Shown here: positions 1 to 7,694 of the stretch, in pieces | How positions within the stretch are numbered: position 1 is the stretch's first letter | How the letters are laid out: each line of letters opens with the position of its first letter | NCBI GenBank assembly: GCA_964370115.1 | Contig: CAYJIA010000047.1 | Coordinates: 1 to 16,480, forward strand | From: SIG603 sp964370115 | GTDB taxonomy: Bacteria > Bacillota > Clostridia > Oscillospirales > Acutalibacteraceae | Direction: 5' to 3' | DNA length: 16,480 nucleotides | Translations under genes and position numbers: made by a program | The notes under the pieces: model-generated | Database searches by the model: none | Told to the model about the DNA's origin: nothing | The model's input: only the letters and a program-made list of their open reading frames with translations

Positions 1-12
1 AATTCTCAATTA

Positions 13-543
13 TTAACTAATCTTTATACTCGCTATAACTTCCTCATACTCTTCTTCAAAATCTTCTTCTCCCACCTGTGAAAAAGTAAGACTAACAGAG
101 CCTGTAGAAGTATCCATTACTATTTGTTCTTGTTTTATTTGGGTGCCATTATAGGTATAGTTAAGCAAAACATAGAGTGCACGCTCGCCGTTATAAACTC
201 TTTCTTCAAATGTCTCAAAGCTTACGTTTATATCTTCTGACAAAGCGCTAAACTCGTCTATCACACCTTGTTTTACCGAATCTTTGTTTTCTAGCATTTC
301 ATCTAAAATATGGTTTGTGTGTTCTTGAACCGTAATTGTAGACAGCATTTCTGTGGAGCTAAGTGGCGCAAACGCAACCCCTGTCTCGTAGCTCTTAGCC
401 GTCCAACCCTCGGGCGGTGTTATTTCTATTGCCAAACCCTCGTACTCACCCTCAAAAACCTCTTCTGCCACTTCCTGCGAAGAGCAGGCAGTAAACAAAA
501 ATATGATTAAAAGGCTTGATATTAAAAACTTTAATTTCCTCAT
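13..543 (-). CDS. Small lipoprotein of unknown function (possible PsbP/DcrB-like fold)
   Basis: The 176-residue product starts with a charged n-region and a hydrophobic stretch (about residues 5-17) ending in the lipobox FTAC. Cys20 would therefore be lipidated and the protein tethered outside the membrane. The mature part is acidic. It has an 'ITPPEGW' segment near residue 41, a 'NGERALYV' stretch and a C-terminal '(E)VIASIKIS'. This resembles, without proof, the PsbP/DcrB-type domain common in small Firmicute lipoproteins. Its ATG overlaps the stop of the upstream aminopeptidase gene as ATGA, so translational coupling is likely. It is the last gene of the typA operon visible here, and no terminator lies in the 12 remaining bases. 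The lipoprotein call is firm; the fold is a guess and no function can be assigned. Confidence 0.8.
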   Translation of the reverse strand: MRKLKFLISSLLIIFLFTACSSQEVAEEVFEGEYEGLAIEITPPEGWTAKSYETGVAFAPLSSTEMLSTITVQEHTNHILDEMLENKDSVKQGVIDEFSALSEDINVSFETFEERVYNGERALYVLLNYTYNGTQIKQEQIVMDTSTGSVSLTFSQVGEEDFEEEYEEVIASIKIS

Positions 544-1856
544 ATCGTGTCTCCGTTTAGTTTAAAATTTTCATCGCTCTTTTGGATGAACTTAATACTG
601 TAAAATTCCGTCAAGGCTTTTATCATGTATGCCGTATCCTTGGCACCTGCTGTCTCGACTGCGCTGTGCATTGCAAACTGAGGCAGTCCTATGTCTATTG
701 TATTGAGTGATACATGGCTGTTTGAGATATTGCCCAAAGTCGAGCCACCTGGGCTATCTGAACGATTGTGAAAGACCTGATATGGCACATCGGCGTTTTC
801 GCAAATCGACTTAAACACCGCAGAAGACACTGCATCTGTAGTGTATTTTTGATTTGCATTATATTTTATGACGGGACCTTTATTTAAAAAATTCTTATTT
901 GTCGCATCAAATTTACCTACATAATTTGGATGCACCGCATGTGCGTTGTCTGCCGACACCATAAAGCTGTTTGCAACATCGCAGAAAAAACTTTCCTCGT
1001 CATTTTTAACGCAAAGATTAATCCTTTTCATTACATCATATAAAAACGTAGAGTCAGCTCCTTGTTTTGTTGTGCTTCCCACTTCTTCATTATCAAAAAC
1101 GCAAAGTATTTTGACTTTATCATTGTTCTCACTGTCTAAAAATGCTTTTAAAGACGCATAGGCGCATTGCAAGTCATCGAGTCTAGGACTTTGTATAAAG
1201 TCTTCGTCAAACCCTAAAGTTTTTCCCTCGTCTCTTGCATAAACAAAGGTCTCTAAAGATATAATATCTTCTATCTCCACGCCTAAGTCACCTGCTATAA
1301 AGCCTTTAAGGCTGGCATTCTCTCCGCCAAACAGTGGCATCATATCTGTTTGCGCATTATATTTATATCCGTTATTTATATCCCTTTGAAGGTGAATTGC
1401 AAGGTTTGGAATGGTCAAAACATCGCGGTCTATATTAAAAAGCTTAGACTTTATTCCGCTTTCGCTCTTTATTATCGCCCTGCCGGCCAGTGACAATGGT
1501 CTGTCAAACCACGACGACATAATCATTCCACCATAGCCCTCTGTGTTTAGCACTGTATAATTATCAAGCACTTTTATCTCGCCGTTTTCTTTAACCTTAA
1601 AGCAAGGCGAGTCCGAGTGTGACGCTGTTATTAAAAAGCCGTTATAGTCCTTATTTGGAACTTCAAACGCAATTATCGATGACTGATTTCTTGTCACGAA
1701 ATATTTTCCGCCCTCGATCGTCCAGCTTTCGCCCTCCGAAAGTTTTTTATAACCACTGTCCAAAAGCTTTTTCACGGCGGTGTCCACTGCATGAAATGCT
1801 GTTGGGCTATTTTTTATAAAAGAAAAAAGTTCTTTATTTATAGTTTTAAATTCCAT
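540..1856 (-). CDS. apeB: M18 family zinc aminopeptidase
   Basis: This 438-residue protein is the usual length for bacterial M18 (aspartyl aminopeptidase-like) enzymes. These are cytosolic di-zinc exopeptidases that remove N-terminal residues from peptides. The family metal and catalytic motifs are all present in order: His80 in ASHSDSP, Asp227 in SPRLDD, Glu257/Glu258 in DNEEVGS, Asp303 in SADNAHA and His397 in AMHSAVE. The start is an ATG with a GAGGAAG ribosome binding site 7 nt upstream, which overlaps the stop region of the preceding exonuclease-PgeF gene (12-nt gap). The stop codon overlaps the next gene's start. No signal peptide or membrane segment is seen. Likely role: peptide turnover and recycling, co-expressed with typA and the fused gene. 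The family call is firm; substrate preference cannot be read from the sequence. Confidence 0.95.
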   Translation of the reverse strand: MEFKTINKELFSFIKNSPTAFHAVDTAVKKLLDSGYKKLSEGESWTIEGGKYFVTRNQSSIIAFEVPNKDYNGFLITASHSDSPCFKVKENGEIKVLDNYTVLNTEGYGGMIMSSWFDRPLSLAGRAIIKSESGIKSKLFNIDRDVLTIPNLAIHLQRDINNGYKYNAQTDMMPLFGGENASLKGFIAGDLGVEIEDIISLETFVYARDEGKTLGFDEDFIQSPRLDDLQCAYASLKAFLDSENNDKVKILCVFDNEEVGSTTKQGADSTFLYDVMKRINLCVKNDEESFFCDVANSFMVSADNAHAVHPNYVGKFDATNKNFLNKGPVIKYNANQKYTTDAVSSAVFKSICENADVPYQVFHNRSDSPGGSTLGNISNSHVSLNTIDIGLPQFAMHSAVETAGAKDTAYMIKALTEFYSIKFIQKSDENFKLNGDTI

Positions 1857-1868
1857 AATTTTACTTCC

Positions 1869-3578
1869 TCATTCTTCGTTCATACATAAAAATCCTGCGT
1901 TGTGTCCGCGCCTGCCCTTAGTCACCCTATGAGAGAAAACTAAGTCGCTGTTTTTCACGGTACAAACTCCGCCGATAGTAATATTTTCTTCTAGTATTCC
2001 AGATTTTAAAAGTATAGATTTATTGCACTGCCATAAATCCACCTTGTATTTTTCATCTTTAATATGAGTGACAAACTCGTCGCTGTCTTCAAGTTTCAAA
2101 AACTCGTCTGCACAGGGTTTGTCTACTTCAAAGCTGTCAAAGCTTATCGAGGGGCCTATTGCCACCAAGATATTTTTTGGCTCACAGCCGTATTCTTCCA
2201 CCATTTTTTCCACTGTTTTTTTAGCCATACCGTTTACGGTACCTCTCCAGCCTGCATGACTTACGGCAATAGCCTCTCTTTTTGGGTCGTAGAAATAAAG
2301 TGGCACACAGTCCGCCGCATAAACAGCAAGCGCGAGTCCCTTTTCATCTGTACAAAGTCCGTCAATTCCATCAAGGTCAAAAAGCTCTAGCTTTTCTTCG
2401 CTTGTAAGTCCTAAGTGAGAAAAATTCACTGCACAGACGTTTGTGGTGTGAGTTTGAAAGCCTCCTATAATGTTGTCTCTCTCTACTCCTACCGCCTTTG
2501 CCATTCGTCTGTAGTTTTCTTCCACATTTTCGGGCTCGTCACCTTTATTACTTGCAAGGTTCATGTCCGCGTATATTCCCTTAGACACACCACCTATGCG
2601 TGTAGAAAAGGCATGGCTTATTCCATTTAGATTTTCCCAGTCTTTAAATTTCAATATTCCGACACCGTGGACGATTTTCAAGTCCATACTGCCTATTACA
2701 TCTTCTTTTGCCGCCCTTGGTTTTTCGATTTTTGCAAGTGGCGAAGTTTTTTTAGTAACCACTATACCCTCGTACTTTTCTTTAACTTGAACTTTGCCCA
2801 AGAAATTATACCCGCATTTTTTACAGTTAAATTCTGCAAAAAATCTTTTATTTTTTATCGTCCATCTACCTTTTTTGCTGACTTTTGCCCCACACTTTTC
2901 ACAGCAAAATTTAAATTGCTCTTTGTCTACCAAAGGGTTTTTCAAATCTGTGATTATCGTAGTTTTAAATGTAATTCTGTCGTAAAATTCTTCTGTATTG
3001 GCATTTTCAATAAAATCCTTAATATCTTTTTTATCGAATATCCTTTTTAGAAGTTCATAAGAAAGCATGCTGTCATCACAAGCTCTGTGTACTTTCATGC
3101 TGTCTGTGTCTATGCCGACCATTTTAGAGGCATTTACAAGGCTTACTTGTTTTTCCTTTACAGACTCAAGCTCTTTTTCCATACAACTTTGAAAATACTC
3201 TTGTAAATTCACATATTTTGTAAGAAATGGTATCTTTCTGTCGCCGCTAAAATATTTACAGTTTTGGGTAAGAGATAGTACATCAGACGTGCCGAAAGTG
3301 AGCAAAATATTTTCTCCTGCCCACTTTCTAAACTTGCTTACCACTTGCATATACTGTAAGGCGTCGTCAAGTTCCTCGTCTTTTATATTTGTAAGCTCTT
3401 TTATTACAGAGCTTATTTTCTCGCCTATTTGAAGGGAGACCATGGAGGAAAAAGTATCTATCAAATTGAGATTTTCATCACATTTTACCGCGCCAAACTC
3501 AATTATTTCGTTTACATAGCTCTTTGTTTTTCTGCTAAAAGATGCGTTCCACTCTAAATCAAGTATAACGTAATTCAT
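1869..3578 (-). CDS. pgeF: Fusion: DEDDh 3'-5' exonuclease + zinc ribbon + PgeF/YfiH (laccase-fold) domain
   Basis: One uninterrupted 569-residue frame carries three parts. Residues 1-185 are a DnaQ/KapD-like exonuclease: Asp7 and Glu9 in ILDLEW, Asp99 in TFGTSD, and His164/Asp169 in HRACDD, which matches the H-x4-D spacing of DEDDh enzymes. Residues 222-258 hold two CxxC pairs (Cys226/Cys229 and Cys252/Cys255), a zinc ribbon. After a basic linker, residues 298-569 form a complete PgeF domain. It has the three metal ligands His377 (QTHTTN in place of the usual QVHGxN), Cys424 (AADCVP) and His441 (SHAGWRG). PgeF-type proteins are linked to peptidoglycan precursor editing and to purine nucleoside phosphorylase activity. 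The ATG has an AGGAGG site 7 nt upstream, and the gene lies 24 nt after typA. An internal ATG at 2687 could give free PgeF, but its ribosome binding site is poor. The domain calls are firm; joint function is unknown. Confidence 0.92.
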   Translation of the reverse strand: MNYVILDLEWNASFSRKTKSYVNEIIEFGAVKCDENLNLIDTFSSMVSLQIGEKISSVIKELTNIKDEELDDALQYMQVVSKFRKWAGENILLTFGTSDVLSLTQNCKYFSGDRKIPFLTKYVNLQEYFQSCMEKELESVKEKQVSLVNASKMVGIDTDSMKVHRACDDSMLSYELLKRIFDKKDIKDFIENANTEEFYDRITFKTTIITDLKNPLVDKEQFKFCCEKCGAKVSKKGRWTIKNKRFFAEFNCKKCGYNFLGKVQVKEKYEGIVVTKKTSPLAKIEKPRAAKEDVIGSMDLKIVHGVGILKFKDWENLNGISHAFSTRIGGVSKGIYADMNLASNKGDEPENVEENYRRMAKAVGVERDNIIGGFQTHTTNVCAVNFSHLGLTSEEKLELFDLDGIDGLCTDEKGLALAVYAADCVPLYFYDPKREAIAVSHAGWRGTVNGMAKKTVEKMVEEYGCEPKNILVAIGPSISFDSFEVDKPCADEFLKLEDSDEFVTHIKDEKYKVDLWQCNKSILLKSGILEENITIGGVCTVKNSDLVFSHRVTKGRRGHNAGFLCMNEE

Positions 3579-3602
3579 AGATTTTCCTCCTGTCTTTTCA
3601 AA

Positions 3603-5429
3603 TTATTTTTTAGGTTTTTTCATTCTTAGCTCTTTTGCAAGCACTGTTTTTCTCATTCTAACAGATTTTGGTGTAATCTCAACTAGCTCGTCGTCCGCTA
3701 TAAATTCTAGGCACTGCTCTAGGCTTAGTCTTGATGCAGGTGTCAGTTTTAGCGCATCATCAGAACCTGATGACCTTGTATTTGTAGCGTGTTTTTTCTT
3801 ACACACATTTATTACGATATCTTCGTTTTTAGGGTTGGCACCTACTACCATTCCCTCGTAAACAGGAATACCAGGTCCTATAAATAGTCTTCCCCTGTCT
3901 TGAGCAGAGAACAGTCCATAGGCTGTAGATTCACCTGTTTCGTGAACCACTAAAGAACCTTGAGTTCTTTGAATGATTTCACCCTTGTGCTCTTCAAACC
4001 CTTCGAACACGTGGTTCATGATACCATTTCCGTTTGTATCAGATAAAAATTCTGAACGATATCCCATAAGGCCTCTTGCAGGAATTTTAAACTCTAGGTG
4101 AGTAATACCAGACTCTCTTGTACCCATGTTCACTATTTCCGCTTTACGGCTTCCTAGTTTTTCCATTACGGCGCCAACATATCCGTCTGGTACTTCTATC
4201 ATAAGAAGCTCAATAGGCTCTAAAAGCTTGTCGTTTTTATCTCTTTTAAAGATAACTTGTGGACGTGAAACTTGGAACTCATAGTTTTGACGGCGCATTT
4301 GCTCTATGAGTATAGAAAGGTGAAGCTCGCCTCTGCCCGATACTTTAAATGTGTCGGCACTTTCTGTCTCTTCTACTCTCATTGCAACATTTGTTTCAAC
4401 TTCTTTAAACAGTCTGTCACGAAGATTTCTTGAGGTTACAAATTTACCTTCTTTACCCGCAAACGGCGAGTTATTTACTATAAACATCATAGAAACTGTA
4501 GGCTCGTCAATCTTTACAAATGGCAAAGGCTCTACGCAGTCTATCGCACATGCAGTCTCACCTATATTAAGGTCTGTTATACCCGATACACAAACTATAT
4601 CTCCAACACTTGCTGTTTCGTACTCTACTCTTTTTAAGCCCTCAAACTGATAAAGTTTACCAATTCTTGCACTTTTTGGTGTTTCGCCCTCAGAACATAC
4701 TACAACGGCTTGACCAAGTTTTACGCTACCGCGCTCAACTCTTCCAACACCTATTCTACCGACATATTCATCAGAGTCTATGTTTGAGAAAAGTATTTGC
4801 AGTGGTGCCTCGGCGTCTCCTTTAGGAGCTGGAATTTCACGCACTATAGCCTCAAACAAGGCTGTCATATCTTCTGCTGGAACTTCGTGGTCGTCCATTG
4901 CATAACCATCTCTTGAAGATGCATAAACTACAGGGAACTCAAGTTGCTCGTCGTCGGCACCTAGCTCTATAAACAGGTCCAAGACTTCGTCCACAACCTC
5001 TGCAGGTCTAGCGCCTGGTCTGTCAATTTTATTCACAACAACCAATGGTTTTTTACCAAGGGTTAAAGCTTTTTTAAGAACAAATCTTGTTTGTGGCATA
5101 CAGCCCTCAAACGCGTCGACCAAGAGCACAACACCGTCTACCATCATAAGTATACGCTCAACCTCGCCACCGAAATCGGCATGCCCTGGTGTGTCTACTA
5201 TATTAATTTTTGTGTCTTTATACATTACGGCTGTATTTTTTGATAAAATCGTAATGCCTCTTTCTCTTTCTAAATCTCCTGAGTCCATGACTCTTTCGGC
5301 AACACTCTCGTTAACCCTGAATATACCACTTTGTTTTAAAAGTTGATCCACAAGTGTAGTTTTTCCGTGGTCAACGTGGGCAATGATTGCCACATTCCTT
5401 AAATTCTCTCTTAACTTTTCTGATCCCAT
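3603..5429 (-). CDS. typA: TypA/BipA translational GTPase
   Basis: TypA (BipA) is a ribosome-associated GTPase of the EF-G type, needed for 50S assembly and for growth in cold or under stress. From the ATG at 5429 the product has 608 residues, the family norm. The GTPase motifs are G1 AHVDHGKT (17-24), G2 RGIT (57-60), G3 DTPGH (79-83) and G4 NKID (133-136). EF-G-like beta-barrel and domain V regions follow, with the TypA-specific C-terminal part ending in a lysine-rich tail. The frame can be extended to a TTG at 5450 (615 residues). However, the AAAGGA site at 5442-5447 lies just inside that extension and serves the ATG, at a rather long 12-nt spacing. This is the first gene of a minus-strand operon with the exonuclease-PgeF gene 24 nt downstream. 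Its leader is unusually structured. Confidence 0.96.
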   Translation of the reverse strand: MGSEKLRENLRNVAIIAHVDHGKTTLVDQLLKQSGIFRVNESVAERVMDSGDLERERGITILSKNTAVMYKDTKINIVDTPGHADFGGEVERILMMVDGVVLLVDAFEGCMPQTRFVLKKALTLGKKPLVVVNKIDRPGARPAEVVDEVLDLFIELGADDEQLEFPVVYASSRDGYAMDDHEVPAEDMTALFEAIVREIPAPKGDAEAPLQILFSNIDSDEYVGRIGVGRVERGSVKLGQAVVVCSEGETPKSARIGKLYQFEGLKRVEYETASVGDIVCVSGITDLNIGETACAIDCVEPLPFVKIDEPTVSMMFIVNNSPFAGKEGKFVTSRNLRDRLFKEVETNVAMRVEETESADTFKVSGRGELHLSILIEQMRRQNYEFQVSRPQVIFKRDKNDKLLEPIELLMIEVPDGYVGAVMEKLGSRKAEIVNMGTRESGITHLEFKIPARGLMGYRSEFLSDTNGNGIMNHVFEGFEEHKGEIIQRTQGSLVVHETGESTAYGLFSAQDRGRLFIGPGIPVYEGMVVGANPKNEDIVINVCKKKHATNTRSSGSDDALKLTPASRLSLEQCLEFIADDELVEITPKSVRMRKTVLAKELRMKKPKK

Positions 5430-5465
5430 TAAATTCTTAATTCCTTTCAATTTTGGTCTTAACCT

Positions 5466-5566
5466 GTTATTATATCATAAAAGCGACATAGTCGCCATCC
5501 GAGACGATACAATGTTCTCTCAGCCACCCAAAGCTCCGCTTTGGCTTGTGGCGTGAGGTTATTATA
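5466..5566. repeat. Hairpin-rich 83-bp segment flanked by 9-bp direct repeats in the typA leader
   Basis: The 9-mer GTTATTATA occurs at 5466-5474 and again at 5558-5566, enclosing 83 bp. The enclosed segment has a long stem-loop at 5519-5557: CTCA, GCCAC and CAAAGC arms around a TCC loop, answered by GCTTTG, GTGGC and TGAG. It also has a small perfect inverted repeat GCGAC-ATA-GTCGC at 5483-5495. Read on the minus strand, the small hairpin is followed by TTTTAT, like a weak terminator. The flanking repeats each carry a minus-strand TATAAT. This could be an attenuator-type leader or a small inserted element with a target duplication. No known riboswitch consensus was recognised. Confidence 0.5.
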
Positions 5567-5589
5567 CCATAAATCTTATCTTAGCACAA
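5561..5589 (-). promoter_or_regulatory. Candidate sigma-A promoter of the typA operon
   Basis: On the minus strand, a TTGTGC -35 box (5589-5584) is separated by 17 bp from a perfect TATAAT -10 box (5566-5561). Transcription would start near 5554, giving a leader of about 125 nt with stem-loops. A second TATAAT lies nearer the gene at 5474-5469, but its -35 region matches poorly (TGGCGA). Confidence 0.6.
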
Positions 5590-5663
5590 GAATTTGGTCT
5601 TTGGTTAAAAGTTAGAAAGTAGCCAAACTCAGCCGAAAATTATGTTTATATATTCTTATAAAT

Positions 5664-5698
5664 CTCATACAATGAGAAAAATACAGCTTTTTTTCTCA
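5664..5698. promoter_or_regulatory. Overlapping inverted repeats between the divergent typA and LCP promoters
   Basis: CTCAT-ACA-ATGAG (5664-5676) is a perfect inverted repeat. Its right half also pairs with a later arm: TGAGAAAAA (5673-5681) is the complement of TTTTTCTCA at 5690-5698. The site lies just upstream of the LCP -35 box (5706) and about 75 bp upstream of the typA -35 box. It is outside both predicted transcripts, so it is more likely a protein-binding site than an RNA element. No regulator can be named. Confidence 0.35.
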
Positions 5699-5705
5699 AA
5701 TAACG

Positions 5706-5734
5706 TTGACCTTTTGGGGAAAAACAAGTATAAT
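5706..5734 (+). promoter_or_regulatory. Sigma-A promoter of the LCP gene
   Basis: TTGACC (5706-5711) and TATAAT (5729-5734) are separated by 17 bp, a near-consensus vegetative promoter. Transcription would start around 5741, about 60 nt before the ATG at 5801. Confidence 0.85.
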
Positions 5735-5800
5735 GGCTAAACACGTATGTTGTGTAAATTTATGTCGATTTTTGTATTTTACGGAAAGGAATTTTATATA

Positions 5801-6883
5801 ATGGCGAAAAAAGAAAATAATTTTCAAGATATGTCTAGCTATTCTTCAAAGTCAGGCCACAAGAAAGCAAAGGCAAAGAAATCAAAGAAACATATAGTCG
5901 CAAAAGTCTTAATTTGCTTTTTTAGCGTAATCCTAATCCTTGTTGGTGGAGCCGCACTTTATGTCTCAAACTATGTACTTGCAGGACTTACTTCCACTGT
6001 AATAACAACAGATAAAGAGGTTTTAGGCATCACATCAGAGGCGGCGGAGGTCGCAGAGGAAAATCCAGAAATTACAAACATCGCACTTTTTGGTGTCGAC
6101 TCAAGATACAACACCTTTAATGGCCTTTCAGATGCCATTATGATTTTGACAATAGACGAGGCGCATAATAAAATCAAATTGACCTCTATCCTGCGCGACA
6201 GTAGGGTTAATATCGGCACAGAAGACCGAGTTTATATGAACAAAATTAACGCCGCTTACTCATATTACGGAGCAGAAGGCGGTATAAGGGCTATAAACCA
6301 AAACTTCGGAATGAATATCGAAGACTATGTAACAGTAAACTTTAACAGCCTTGCCGACATCGTAGATGCTTTTGGTGGCGTTGAAATTGATGTAACTTAC
6401 AGCGAAATGCTTGCGGTTAACACAAATCTTAGCAACGTCGGAAAGTCCGGCTACCTTAGCAATTACGGGCTTGTCACTTTGACAGGCGACCAAGCAGTTG
6501 CTTACTCTAGAATTAGAAGCATAGGCTCAGACACCGAAAGAGCTGAAAGACAGCAAGAAGTTTTATCGTCAATTATATATAAACTTCCAAACATTCCAGC
6601 GGGAGATTTCCCAGACCTTGTAAATGACCTAAGCTACATGTGCGAAACTTCACTTGACGTGACAGAGATACTTGGCTATGTTCCGTTTGCGGCAGGCGGT
6701 TTCACCCTTGAAACTATGAGTATGCCAGACACAGACCAAGACATTAGCCTTACAAGCGGTACAGACTCTGCAACAGGTGGTTGGATGTGGTTCTATGATT
6801 TAGACGCAGCCACAGACGTAATCCACGACTTCATATATGAAGATGCACCATCAAACACAGCAGATGTAGATAGCGAAGCGTAA
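5801..6883 (+). CDS. LytR-CpsA-Psr (LCP) family cell-wall glycopolymer ligase
   Basis: LCP proteins transfer undecaprenyl-linked polymers such as teichoic acids or capsule onto peptidoglycan at the outer membrane face. The 360-residue product has a lysine-rich cytoplasmic N-terminus (1-31), one transmembrane helix (about 32-56) and an extracellular LCP domain (about 90-262). Conserved positions include Asp100/Arg102 in GVDSR, Asp111 in LSDAIM, Arg132/Asp133 in SILRDSRV, the DAFGGVEIDV segment (189-198), Arg237 and Arg239 in AYSRIR, and Arg247/Arg250 in DTERAERQQ. The start chosen is the ATG at 5801 with a GAAAGGA site 10 nt upstream. An upstream in-frame ATG at 5747 would lack a ribosome binding site and sits almost at the predicted transcription start. 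The gene is monocistronic, with its own promoter and terminator. The acidic tail (about 346-360) is unremarkable. Which polymer it attaches cannot be told. Confidence 0.93.
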   Translation: MAKKENNFQDMSSYSSKSGHKKAKAKKSKKHIVAKVLICFFSVILILVGGAALYVSNYVLAGLTSTVITTDKEVLGITSEAAEVAEENPEITNIALFGVDSRYNTFNGLSDAIMILTIDEAHNKIKLTSILRDSRVNIGTEDRVYMNKINAAYSYYGAEGGIRAINQNFGMNIEDYVTVNFNSLADIVDAFGGVEIDVTYSEMLAVNTNLSNVGKSGYLSNYGLVTLTGDQAVAYSRIRSIGSDTERAERQQEVLSSIIYKLPNIPAGDFPDLVNDLSYMCETSLDVTEILGYVPFAAGGFTLETMSMPDTDQDISLTSGTDSATGGWMWFYDLDAATDVIHDFIYEDAPSNTADVDSEA

Positions 6884-6891
6884 AATAAAAG

Positions 6892-6927
6892 AAACTCGGA
6901 CGGATACTTTCCGCCCGAGTTTTTTTA
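6892..6927. terminator. Bidirectional intrinsic terminator between the LCP and HAD genes
   Basis: The stem AAACTCGG-A-CGGA (6892-6904) pairs with TCCG-C-CCGAGTTT (6910-6922) around a TACTT loop with one A/C mismatch. A run of seven T (6920-6926) follows on the plus strand. Read on the minus strand it is followed by TTTCTTTTATTTTA, so it can also end the HAD transcript. Confidence 0.9.
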
Positions 6928-6936
6928 ATGAAGAAT

Positions 6937-6991
6937 GGTAATTGTAGGGCAAGGGCTCTGCTCTTGTCAAAATTTCACCACCACTTTTCAC
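6937..6991. repeat. Intergenic repeat fragment with a small hairpin
   Basis: Beyond the terminator lies a TGGTAATTGTAGGGC segment. A hairpin CAAGGGC-TCT-GCTCTTG (6950-6966, one G-T pair) follows, then ATTTCACCAC and ACTTTTCAC (6972-6991). The last 20 bases match the right end of the window (16460-16479) at 18 of 20 positions. This style of short noncoding repeat is common between genes in gut Clostridia. It encodes nothing visible. Confidence 0.55.
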
Positions 6992-7000
6992 GCTTCGTTT

Positions 7001-7603
7001 TTAAGCAAGAATTTCTGAAAGTCTTTTATCTACATATTCTTTATCTTTAAACACTATGCCGTGAAAGCCACATGCTTTAGCGGCTTCTATATTTTCTTCC
7101 ATATCATCAATAAACACACACTCCTCTGGTTTCAGCTTGTATTTATCGCATAATGCCATGTAGATTTTCGGGTCGGGTTTTGCTAGTTTTACAGTGTAGG
7201 ATATAATCTCGCCGTCGACTTTATCTATAAACGGGAAGTTTGCAAAGGTCATTTCGGCAGGCTTTTCGCCATAGTTTGACAGTAGATATACTTTATATCC
7301 CCTCTCTTTAAGCCCCGTCACCCAGCCCTCGCTGTAATCATATGGGATTATATTCTCAAAAATTGTTTTAACCGCAAGTTTTATTTCTTCCTCAAGCTCT
7401 GGCTCGTCGTCTACAAAACTTTTTATAACCTCTTCATAGGTTAAATTGCCTATGTCAAACTCCACCCATTTTTTCTTGTTTCTCACGGTGACATCACATA
7501 TTCTTTTATATATGTCTTCGTCGGCAAAAAGCTTCCTACAGCTTTTCTCCCACGAGAAATCAGCGAGTACATTTCCTATGTCGAATACGATGTTTTTAAT
7601 CAT
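7001..7603 (-). CDS. HAD-superfamily phosphatase, YihX-like
   Basis: The 200-residue cytosolic protein has the four HAD motifs. Motif I is VFDIGNVL with nucleophile Asp8, motif II is LLSN with Ser109, motif III is Lys142 in KLAKPDP, and motif IV is Asp166/Asp167 in FIDDMEEN. A helical cap (about 15-90) lies between motifs I and II, so it is a subclass I enzyme. Motif I has Gly10 where most HAD phosphatases have the second Asp. The same DxGN form is seen in the YihX (glucose-1-phosphatase-like) subfamily, so this is probably subfamily character rather than decay. The substrate is likely a small phosphorylated metabolite. AAGGA lies 8 nt before the ATG. The gene is divergent from tex. A weak minus-strand promoter TTGACT-17-TAGGCT may lie at 7653-7681. 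Confidence 0.9.
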   Translation of the reverse strand: MIKNIVFDIGNVLADFSWEKSCRKLFADEDIYKRICDVTVRNKKKWVEFDIGNLTYEEVIKSFVDDEPELEEEIKLAVKTIFENIIPYDYSEGWVTGLKERGYKVYLLSNYGEKPAEMTFANFPFIDKVDGEIISYTVKLAKPDPKIYMALCDKYKLKPEECVFIDDMEENIEAAKACGFHGIVFKDKEYVDKRLSEILA

Positions 7604-7622
7604 TTCAAATATCCTTTCTTAC

Positions 7623-7651
7623 TTGTAAATTTAATGCTTTTATGATACAAT
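7623..7651 (+). promoter_or_regulatory. Candidate sigma-A promoter of tex
   Basis: TTGTAA (7623-7628) and TACAAT (7646-7651) are separated by 17 bp. The predicted start near 7658 gives a leader of about 37 nt ending in the AAGGAAG site at 7681-7687, 7 nt before the ATG. Confidence 0.65.
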
Positions 7652-7694
7652 AAGCCTATCACAAAATATATAAAAAGTCAAAGGAAGTCATATT

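Noticed and set aside
1869..2687. Separate pgeF gene starting at the internal ATG (2687)
   Set aside because: No good ribosome binding site precedes it and the frame is continuous with the exonuclease. A minor internal product is still possible.
2064..3050. Several plus-strand open frames opposite the exonuclease-PgeF gene
   Set aside because: They lie antisense to a gene with clear domains, have no ribosome binding site and show no recognisable motif.
5430..5450. TTG at 5450 as the typA start
   Set aside because: The AAAGGA ribosome binding site lies inside this extension, and the ATG at 5429 gives the usual TypA N-terminus and length.
5480..5557. TPP-type riboswitch in the typA leader, because of a CTGAGAG stretch on the minus strand
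   Set aside because: The second conserved half of the thi-box is absent and typA is not a thiamine gene. Only generic hairpins are seen.
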